Below, in pieces: positions 55,095-64,000 of a stretch of DNA of 64,000 nt. Location: the NCBI GenBank assembly GCA_025449115.1, contig JAHLKC010000080.1:1-64000 (forward strand), in the 5' to 3' direction. The DNA is from Chytridium lagenaria. Lineage: Eukaryota; Chytridiomycota; Chytridiomycetes; Chytridiales; Chytridiaceae. The notes under the pieces were generated by a model that was not told where the DNA came from, made no database searches, and saw only the letters and a program-made list of their open reading frames with translations. A program made the translations under genes and the position numbers. Numbering within the stretch: the first letter of the stretch is position 1; every line of letters starts with the position of its first letter.

Positions 55095-57351
55095 GATTGC
55101 TGAATTTGTTGAGAGTGAGTTGTTGAGAGTGAGCTTATGGTATAATCAGTATGAAAATGTTGTATTCTGGTTTTGAGGTATGGCGAGTGATAGTCGGCCG
55201 TAAGAGCTACTGGGGTATGGAAACAGTTGAGTATTGATGGTTGAAGATAGCGTTAAAGATGAGTGGAATTTACGCGTATTTATACGTCGAGTTTCGTAGA
55301 GTTATGAGACGTGACCATGAACTAACACTTACCGCAATCTAAAACAAATCAGCTAAACGCGCCTAGCAGTCTGATTGGTTATTTTCTGTATATTTCCGTA
55401 CATATGGGGAAGTTTTTTTGCAGTTCATATCTGTTCGTTTGCCATAGTAACATGCGGCCACTTGTGGTAAAGCGGCTTTACCTGCACAGCTGCCACAGCA
55501 TGCCCACTGAAACAAATCTGCCGCTCTTTTAATCTGCAGTGACGAATCTTGAAACTTACATTTATAAAGGAAATGAAAGCTTAGAATTGATTGCTGCTAT
55601 AAGCCATTATGGGCGTGTAAAATAATTTTAAGAGTTGCCTACTTTGTGACGTTTTTGTTGCAGAGCTAACTCTGGGGTCCGAGCCGTAAAGGTTATTATT
55701 GCGATTGGTTACGTGGTCCTTGATATCTGAAGGAAAAAGGATTTGCTAATGATCTTGAGTGTGAACAACCCACTTACGAGAAGAGTCAGTAGTTATCTCT
55801 GATTTCCCTCTTTCTTGAGCCCAAACTCAAAGAGGATGTGAATGAGAGTTATGACGAAAGAGTGCGCTCGACAATGATAAAGGATTACGTCCTTACGGTG
55901 AATGACCTAGTGTTAACAAAACATGCTTTTGATACTTTACAAATACACGAAGTATGAGGCCAAATGCTAAGTCGAAATGCTCAGTCGATTATAACGTTCC
56001 CATTTTTGACTATTCACTTTGAAGTGCATTTACTAAAACTTAAAGTAAATATTTCTCAAATGTTTAGTCCTTAAAGCGCTGCCGGGTAGTTGGGTAGCTG
56101 GCATTCACATGCTGTTTTGGACAGTAATTGTGGGGGTTGAACGAAGTAAAGCTCAAACTGGATTTCAAAGTCTAAACAACTAAGTAGATAAGATTTCAAA
56201 ACTACAATATGTTTTTGATACAGTCTTATCATCGCTGTCTTTTCCCTGTTTCCCCCTCCCCCGCCCGCTTGACATGAGAAAGATAAAAAACGTATTCTCG
56301 ATTAAAATAAATAACGGGTGAAATGCATATCTCCCCAATATGCCCCATCATGCGTTTGGTATTTCTAGTCCTCAAGATTTATCCAGTCTACAAAATATGG
56401 GCGATATTCTTGTTCACTTTATAAGCTACGCGAAGACAACCAAAATGATGCTAGGAAGATTGGTAAAGTCATACAGGTCAACAAAACGCTTACACAATCC
56501 GCATCACAACAAACAACACAAAACCACAAAAACCATCACAACATCTCGTCGTATGGTCATGTCCTTAACCCCTAAACAATGCTCATTAGCAAACGGATAC
56601 TGATCATCGCGGAACCTTGTAATAACCGTACAGCCAGAAACAGCAGGACGGTTGTTCGTCTCATTTGAATAAAGAACAATAGAGTGCATCAATCATAGAA
56701 AGTCTTTTGAGGAATTTAATTGCTAGCGAAAAAACATGGATTGTGGAAGAATCAAACTTGGAATCGCGACGATTGAAATAGGAAAAGGGGTTTATACATT
56801 TCGGTAGATATGAAGAAGAGGAGGGAAAATGATGGATTTTGAAAATGACGAAGGGTTGGGGGTTGGGTGATGGTGGGAGCTTGACAAATGTCCCAAATCG
56901 AATAAGCATGACACGAAAAAGGTGCAGAAATCATAATAAAAAAAAAGATTGAAGAAGAAAGAGACGGAGGCTTAAAAGTTGGCCTGTTTTTTTTTTGTAT
57001 AAGAAGACAAAGAAGAAGAATCACCTGAAGAATAATAAAAAAAAAGACGAGAACGAAGGATATAGAATAGAACAAGAAAAAATCAGTTGTTAATAAACAA
57101 AAAAATAAAAATAAAAATAGAAATCAATAAAAAGGAAGAAAAAAGAAAGAAAAGATACCGGATCGAAAAAAGCCCCGCAAATAAAATAAATTGAAAAGCA
57201 AATAAATCAACAACGCCGCAGAAGAAACGTAACACCGCATATATCTCTCAATCTCTCCATCCAAACATTGATCGTCGCTTCATAGTCCTAGGTGTCTGAT
57301 TGCCAGTCTCCCCGAAAAAAACTTCATCCACGTCTCTCGCAACCGGATGAA
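55095..57351. other. long intergenic region
   Basis: AT-rich, A-rich toward 57200. No supported gene, repeat or RNA seen. Confidence 0.5.
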
Positions 57352-59984
57352 TCAAATCTCTCGCCACGGCTCTAAAACCAAAACTTCCTCCTTTCGCGCT
57401 TTCCTAAACCATTTTACACGCTTCCCTTTCACCTCCTCATCCACAAGGGATTCAGAGATGTTTAACGAAACAGGTTGGGGCTCATCGGTTTTTAAAGGTA
57501 ATATTGTCGCGTCAATCGGTTCTACGATTGTTGCTGTAGAGGTTGATGAATTCCGTGTGTGTGAGCGCGGGGACGGCGGGATCGGGGTTGGAAGATCGTC
57601 GTGAAGGGTTGATGAGGACGTGGTTGATGATGGAGAGGATGGACGTTTCACATGTGGGAAGATTGGGTTGATGAAGGTTGTTGATGTTGATGGGGTTTCG
57701 GTGGAGGTTGTTGGGGCTGTAGGGATATCGAGTTGCGGCGGACGACGGGCGAATGACCAGGAGATGCGGGAGGATTTGCGTTCCATGTCGGTGGGAGTTG
57801 GGAGGGGTGCGGCGAGGTGGGGGACACTGGACCAGCGTTTCATGAAGGATGGACGAGGGGATGATTCAGCTGGCGTTGGGGAGGGGGTAGTGGAAGGGGC
57901 TGACGGGACGTCGGGGTCGGAGGGATTGCGTTTCCAGCGGAAAAAGACACGGAGGGGAGTGGTAGTGTCATCTGTGGTTGGAGATGGAGGTGGGGTTGGA
58001 GTTGGTGAAGAGATGGAGTTGGCTCGTCGATGGGATGCTATGAAAAAAAAATACCATTAACTGATAGAATCAAGAATGTAAAAGAAAAAATAGAATAGTT
58101 TCTAGGAAAACTCACGTAAGGTCACAAGTCCTAGAGCACTTTTCGATTTTTTCAACTTTCCATCCTCCATCTTCGACTCAATCTTCTTCCGTCCTGGTTT
58201 CACGGTTTCCTCAAATCTCAACTTCTTACCCCTTTTAGCCTTTCTCTTCTTCCCCTTTTCCCAAGAACGGAATCATCATCCACGCTGTCCTCTGAATCCG
58301 ATGAGCAGCTTGACCCATCAGAGTCTAAAAAGAACATGGGTGGAGCGTCAGTAGCCCTGACGGCGACGGAAGTAATGGCAAGCCCAAGACCCAACGGCTC
58401 ATCATCACCAGCAGATGATCCAGCAGGAGTATTGTGAGGAACTTGCATGACGGGTGGTGAAGACATTCGCTTCGCAGGACTCCTCGGCGACATCTGTTGC
58501 TTCTCCAACGCCTTTTTAAGGGACTGAGCGGACAGTTGCCGACGGAGGTTGATCTCTCGACGGTTTTTGCGACCAAGACAGGCGGGGTAGGGTGGTGGAG
58601 AGGGAGGTGAGTTTCGGAGAAGGTAAGACGGTTTTTGGAAAGCTGCACCACGGGTGATGAGAGGTGGAGGGAGGGACTGAGATCGAAGTTTTCGGATCGA
58701 GAGACCAATGGGACGATTGTCGTCGTCATCATCAGAGTCGTCTTCGAGGGGAGGGGATGAGGTGAAGGGGACGACGTGGGTGTTATCGTAAATTTGACAA
58801 GGGTGCGGGGGACCTCTCGAGGGGAGGGTTTTATGGTGGCGAGAGGTTTCTCGTCATCGACGCTTTCTTTAACGATCATCAATGGCTTTTCGTCATCGTG
58901 GGTGTCTTTGACGTCGCTTAACGGTTTTTCGTCGTCTTCCATTTCGTTTACGGTGGTGAGTGGGGTTATTGGCGTCTCGATATCATCTCTGAAAGCGACT
59001 TCGTTTTCCACCATACCAGCAACCTTTAATCCTGGTAAACTTGTGCACCGACGGAGGGGAGAGGGACCCCAAGATCTGCGACGACCGTATTCGGCGACAC
59101 CAGGATGTGATGACGTCAACGTCATGGGGAAGGGGATGGCCATAGGTACAAGTTCACCCTGGTCGGTGTAGATGAGCATAGCGGGTTGGGTCTCTGTTGA
59201 GTTAAAGGAGTCGGTGCTGAAGGAGGGAGGGGAGGAGATGATCATGCCGGGATGGGCCATGATGGGGACGGATCGAAGGTTTGGATGCTGGAAGAGAGAA
59301 GCATTTGGATGTGTTAGTGGTTCTTGTGGCAAAGGCGCTACTAAAGGTTCATTGGAGGGTGACTTGGATGCGTTGGATGTGGAGATGGATGATGATGAGC
59401 GTTTGGCCTTTTTCGACTTTTTTCTTTTGACAGCGGTGGGTAAGGCAAAACTCACAGAAGGACGGTCTGTGGGAGCGATCATGGATGAAGCGAGGGACGG
59501 TTGGTTGGACTCTTCATGGATGTTGGGAAGACGCTTGCGGAAGACGGATTTCTGCTGTTGGGAGGTGGATGTGGTGAATGATCCGTCATCAGTATCGGAT
59601 GACGATGATTTAAGTGCGGATAAAGATGACATGGACTTTGGCCGCATCATGCGTTTCTTTGAGATTGATGACGGAAGCTCTGCTGGCAGTAATGATGCGG
59701 TGCCTTGCTTGGAAGTGGATGCTGCTTTAACAAAGGTTTAGAGTTTAGAATGTTGAGCGGAATGCGGATGGACGGATAAAATAAGAGTACATGGCATGCA
59801 TGTATGCATGCATGCATGCATGCAATCATAGTCAAATGCAGATCGAGGTGTTGAGGAAGAAGCACTCACCATCATCATGCAAATCCTTTGCCGATACGGA
59901 TGATAATGCTGCTGATGTTTGTGTTTGCCCTACGCTGTCGTCGTCGTCATCCTTTTGTCTTGGCATGAAGGCCGTCATCTCCAT
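57352..59984 (-). CDS. large disordered Ser/Pro-rich protein with basic patches
   Basis: Exon 1 (59984-59870, MEMTAFMPRQKDDDD) joins exon 2 at 59724. The reading is Ser-rich and disordered, with a basic patch (KRKKSKKAKRSSSS), a TDQGELVPMAIPFP segment and a repeated DDEKPL motif (three copies, about 58880-58960). Further on come a conserved-looking RREINLRRQLSAQSLKKALE helix, acidic SCSSDSEDSVDDDS and a nuclear-type KKRKAKRGKK. A last exon after the intron ending at about 58039 ends in KVKWFRKARKE-like basic sequence at 57352. One-base breaks occur at about 58785 and 58240. Product about 850 residues; many potential phosphosites. A nuclear or signalling scaffold is inferred; no known domain. 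Confidence 0.55.
59794..59824 (+). repeat. (GCAT)n microsatellite
   Basis: GCATGCATGTATGCATGC-type run in the first intron of the gene at 57352-59984. Self-complementary. Confidence 0.9.
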
Positions 59985-61135
59985 TAGGTTGCGTTGAGTC
60001 GTCTAGACGTTGTGTGGGAAAGGACAGCGTGGGAAGGTAATAATGCGTGGGAATGGAATGGAATGATCCGAGGAGAGAGTGTGGGAAATGCGGGATTGAA
60101 TTGAATTGATGATGTGTTTATGATGTCTTGAGGGGTAATTAGTGAGTTTGATGGTTTTGGTTTGAAAGTTGCTGTTGTTTGGGGAGGTTTTTCTTATTCA
60201 TTCGTTTTGGGTGTGAATAGAAAGAAAGAAAGAAAAAAAAAAAAAAACACCATGTAAAAGAGTGCTCATTGGCCAAAGAGGTAAATAATAAATAAATAAC
60301 AGAAAAAATAAACCCAACGGCTTTCAGTTTGACAATTTCCTGTAGTACGAGCATTGACCCTGAAGAACGTGCTTAAAAATTAGAATGGAATATATTTCAC
60401 TGGAATATTTACTTGAAATCTTTCATCTCCTCAGACTGATCCTTCCTTCCTATTGGCTACAAACCTGACATTTTTAAATTCCAGCATGTTGATATTCTAA
60501 GAAAACTATCGGTTTTACCACATGGCTTCATGGATCGATCCTTGTTCGGTGAGAACCCCACGGCAACACCATTCTCTGACAAGTTGCTTGTGCAACATCA
60601 AGTCATAAAGCCCTCATTCTATTGGTTGGAGCAACTGTATGCCCGCAGGGTCTATTCAATAAGCTTCCAAAAGCTTGGTTCAAGCCCCTGTATTACCCGG
60701 CCGAATGCGGTTAAATGTCAATCCTCAACCTGCCAACGGAAATCAGCAAACCAACACGACGGAATTGATGGAAGGGTTGCAAAGACCTAAATCAGTCAAA
60801 ACAAACGTCGCTCCCTGTTTTGTCTGTTTTTGCCCTCTTCTCTCGACCGCGTGTTTTGACGACGGCAATCTTCATGGACGGACTAGATCGTCTGCGCAAG
60901 GCAACTTATTGTCGCTATTTTCTTTCGGTGACGATCTAACAAAAACAACAATTACAAGGACGTTTATAAGACGTTGCTCCCTTGTCATCCATCGTTTTGA
61001 CTCCAACAACACGATCCCAAACATTTCGTCAACACCTTTGCACCTTCCTTCCACATCCAAAGGTATTCTGATCCCATACCACGTCTTTTATATAACCATC
61101 CACTCCATCCATCACCCTTTCATAGCTCTCTCGAC
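59985..61135. other. divergent intergenic region
   Basis: Between the divergent genes at 59984 and 61136. No supported gene. CT-rich with TTATATAA at about 61090 near the right-hand start. Confidence 0.5.
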
Positions 61136-62738
61136 ATGGGCCCCGTTCAAGCATCAGTCAGTGGTCTGACTATCTCACCTCCCCTTGCTGGTCACAACCC
61201 AACAACAGCACCAAGGCCAAGGCACAATGACCCTTATACCACCCCTCCCATCCAGTCCCGTCCCCTCTATCCTCCTACCTTATATAGATTGGGATCAGCG
61301 GAAGGCCACCTCTCCATGCCTTTAAGCTACAACACAGACGTGCCCATGGACGCCAACTCAGACGATCCGGAACTTGAAATTCTCCCTCAAAGAACCGCCG
61401 TCGCCTGGAGGCCAGGCAACACGGAGGCTCCCGCGGCCGGTGAAATTTTAGCTATGGCTCAAGCCCGTCATGCTCAGCAGAACTATCGGTCGGAGCGCTC
61501 AAGTCTTTCTGAATACCTGACAACGCAGTCACGCGTAAACTCCACCTCAACCTCTGCGTCTGGAAGCAATGAGACGCGGTCGCAGCAAAGCCAGCAATAC
61601 ATGAATTGGATTCGTGACTCAATTGCGACTGGTAGCCTGCCGCATTCATCATTGTCTGGCTCAGCCACCACCACCTCCGGAACAGCCTTTACAGGTTCCA
61701 CCTCCAGCAATGGTGTTCGTCCACGTTATAGCTTGCAGCAAGTTCAGCAATACATGGCCAGGATGCAAGAACTAAGACGCCTGAGGTCTGCCAATCAACC
61801 TCAACCCTCATCCAACTCAACCGTATCCGCCGCAACCCTTCAAGAGCTGACTACCCGTCGTAACAGAGCGATAGCCATTCACAACTCCCAGATGGAAGCC
61901 ACCAACTCCACATCTCAAATCTCCTCCTCCTCAACTCAACCTTCCTCAACCCAACACCACGTCCACCACCACCACCACAGACATATCCACCAACACGTCT
62001 CCGCAAACCCTCCCACTCCCCAATCGCAATCCTCAACGCCCATCTCCACCTCGACACCCTTCACCATGACCCTTCCACGTGCTCCACCAACCCCTGTGAC
62101 GGCCACTACCCGGCCAACAGCTCCAACGCGTCAACATCCGGCCCTAGCTCAACGTCCCCGCTCAAACTACTCAAACCCTTTTGTTCACCCCCAATTCCGG
62201 TCTAAAGCTGTTTGCAAGCTCTTTTGTCGGCACTGTGATACTCTTGTCTGCACAAGGGGCATGAAGGCGATTTTGTTGGGAGATACACGCGTGGAATTGT
62301 ATTCGACAGATTCACCGCCTGAGCAAGTTAACCTTGTCGAAAAGGATTATTTGACGAGGAACTGTCAGTGTCGGATTAGAGATATTGCATGTTTGAGATG
62401 GTAAGTCAATAGTATAGTCGAAACCTCTTACCTAACAACGGTTTTCTTCCAGTGGTAACGTTATTGGGTATCACGTCACCCAGCCCTGCGAAATCTGTCT
62501 GGAAAGTTGCAACAATGGGCATTTCTGGATGTTCCTTGCAGACGGGGTGGCGTCGAGGGATCGTGTTGCGACGGGAGATGGGAGTAAGTCTCGGAATTCG
62601 TTTCTTCATTTTTGTATTTACACTACCATCCATTTATAACGCCTTCTTCTTTCAGCCAAGAAACTTTTATGGGCGATGCTTCCATGCGTCGAAAATGATG
62701 TGGACGTGGAGATGAATTACGACCTTTTGTGTCGATGA
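61136..62738 (+). CDS. FAM72-domain protein with long disordered N-terminal extension
   Basis: Three exons (61136-62400, 62453-62583, 62656-62738) join in frame to an intact 492-residue protein. About 350 N-terminal residues are Ser/Thr/Gln/Pro-rich with a His cluster. The C-terminal domain matches FAM72: [83 protein letters not shown]. The paired CxxC and CGNVIGY motifs, likely zinc-binding, are all present. Animal FAM72 is a cell-cycle-linked protein of about 150 residues that binds UNG2; the fungal role is not established. The long extension is unusual compared with animal forms. Confidence 0.88.
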
Positions 62739-63373
62739 ACCGAATTTGGGAATTATAAATAACGATGATGTTGAGAAGCCGGATATCATTCCGCACCTGT
62801 TTTTTCTTTACCCCTATTTTATATCTTCCCTCCACCCTCTCACCCCCTAATCCCACCATCCCCCCTTTACTTCTTTATTTTGTTTTTCCACTTATAGAAT
62901 GGATAGACTATCACAAACCTGACGACTGACGATACACCCTAAAGCTATGAACGTGCTTCTCTACCCCCAATTCCTAAACCCCATAGACTTGTTTTGAAGC
63001 CTTACAGCGGGGTTGATACAACCCGCAAGACCTACAACCTAAATAATGAAATAGAGAATAGATTTTGCTTATGGAGCACAGAAACCCACAATCATTTATA
63101 TTTCAAAGAGTCGGTATCTTGTTAAATCACGTTTTATGAAATGCGATATATTATAAATATAAAATCTTTTTTATTTTTTAATAAAGCCGACGTGGAAGCA
63201 TCAGATCCCTTGTAAAAATCATCCCTCATAGATGCTTCATCCAGAATACAAGCCTGAATATTGTTTCGTCATAGTGACAACACATCAGATAGATTTTCCA
63301 GTACCTCCCCTTTACAACGCAACGCCAACACGCGCATGCCCACCATCCATAAATACCATTCCTCAAACCATAT
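62739..63373. other. convergent intergenic region
   Basis: About 630 bases, AT-rich, no gene. Confidence 0.5.
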
Positions 63374-64000
63374 TCATTCATCCCCGCCAATATTCCTCGC
63401 CCAAACCAGTGCCTGAATGATATTCGTCAAACTCACCACATCCCTCAACACCCCTTCCTCCTCCACAACCCAAACCCGATGCACCCTCCCCTTCAACACC
63501 TTCCTCATCGCCTCCCTCAACGTATCCGTCGGTCGACACGTGATGCTTGGACGCAGGTCCTTTGGAGATTCCACGCGATGCGATTCGAGAATCAGAGTTT
63601 CAACGGTCGGGTCTTTTGCTAGGAGTGAGAGAGGGACACGACGAATGTCGGAGAGGGAGAGGGTGGAGAAGAGGGTTCCGGAAGTTGTTGTGATGGCGAC
63701 GGCTTGGAGATTGTTGAGGGCCATGAATTGGAGCGCTTTGCGGGTTTTCATGCTGAAGGCGTATTAGTGTGATATTTAATAAAAAAGGTGGACTTACTGT
63801 CTGTCGATGCTAATGACCATGTTCTTGTCTTTGTCGCCTAGAAGGTTCTTGTCATCGTCGCTCATAATGAGACCGAGTTCGATGAGGGTGGAGTCTGCTT
63901 TTGACTGGTAAAATCCGCAATGGCATTAACGAGTGTCAGAACAGGGATTCTATGAAAAGTTGAGCTTTGAGATGAATACCTCGAGTACCGAGTCATCATC
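63374..64000 (-). CDS. CBS-domain protein, truncated by the window edge
   Basis: The C-terminal part of a gene whose start lies beyond 64000. Exons run from the edge to about 63970, then to 63798, then 63752-63374. Two CBS motifs are visible: YSRIPVLTLVNAIADF with SKADSTLIELGLIM, then LQAVAITTTSGTLFSTLSLS and PTDTLREAMRKVLKGRVHRV, VVSLTNIIQALV. A missing T near 63907 breaks ADFYQSKAD. CBS pairs bind adenine nucleotides, as in AMPK gamma (Snf4) and Sds23. Which subfamily this is cannot be told from the fragment. Confidence 0.65.

Overview
The window is nuclear DNA from a fungus. The signs are many short spliceosomal introns (about 40-100 bases, GT...AG), an intron-containing tRNA-Tyr, AT-rich intergenic DNA, secreted Ser/Thr/Pro/Asn-rich proteins, C2H2 regulators, an Ndc10/GCR1-type tyrosine recombinase (Crypton lineage), and eukaryotic EIF1AD, FAM72 and glyoxalase II genes. 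A Reeler-domain protein, a DUF4142 protein and FAM72 together would fit an early-diverging fungus, but I cannot name a genus.

Layout. 1.5-10.7 kb: three members of an unrecognised multi-exon family (two on -, one on +) around a membrane-protein gene. 11.8-17.5 kb: a Reeler secreted protein, an intact Fe(II)/2-oxoglutarate oxygenase, and an intact 596-residue protein ending in three Cys repeats. 18-20.4 kb: a small gene and a secreted DUF4142 protein. 22.6-31.1 kb: three same-strand paralogues for modular secreted proteins that share one C-terminal domain and one conserved intron. 31.98-32.61 kb: a complete non-autonomous hAT element with 8-base target duplications. 33-35 kb: a disordered Ser/Pro-rich protein. 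35.7-36.9 kb: glyoxalase II. 37.3-41 kb: a tandem duplication carrying two C2H2 genes. 41.5-44.9 kb: the Crypton-type recombinase gene, followed by repeat-rich DNA. 47-51.4 kb: a secreted protein, a third C2H2 gene, EIF1AD and a GPI-anchored protein. 52.5 kb: tRNA-Tyr. 53.2-55.1 kb: a secreted protein with three Cys modules related to those at 26-27 kb. 57.3-60 kb: a long disordered basic protein. 61.1-62.7 kb: a FAM72-domain protein. The right edge holds a truncated CBS-domain gene.

Two themes dominate. One is expansion of secreted, probably wall- or matrix-associated proteins by duplicating Cys modules and low-complexity linkers. The other is local gene duplication. Many coding exons carry single-base frame breaks, often in homopolymers and sometimes in compensating pairs, including inside the conserved glyoxalase II gene. 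Other genes (2OG oxygenase, EIF1AD, FAM72, tRNA-Tyr, the 596-residue protein) are perfect. I think many breaks are residual consensus errors rather than mass pseudogenisation, so exon sums given for broken genes are approximate.
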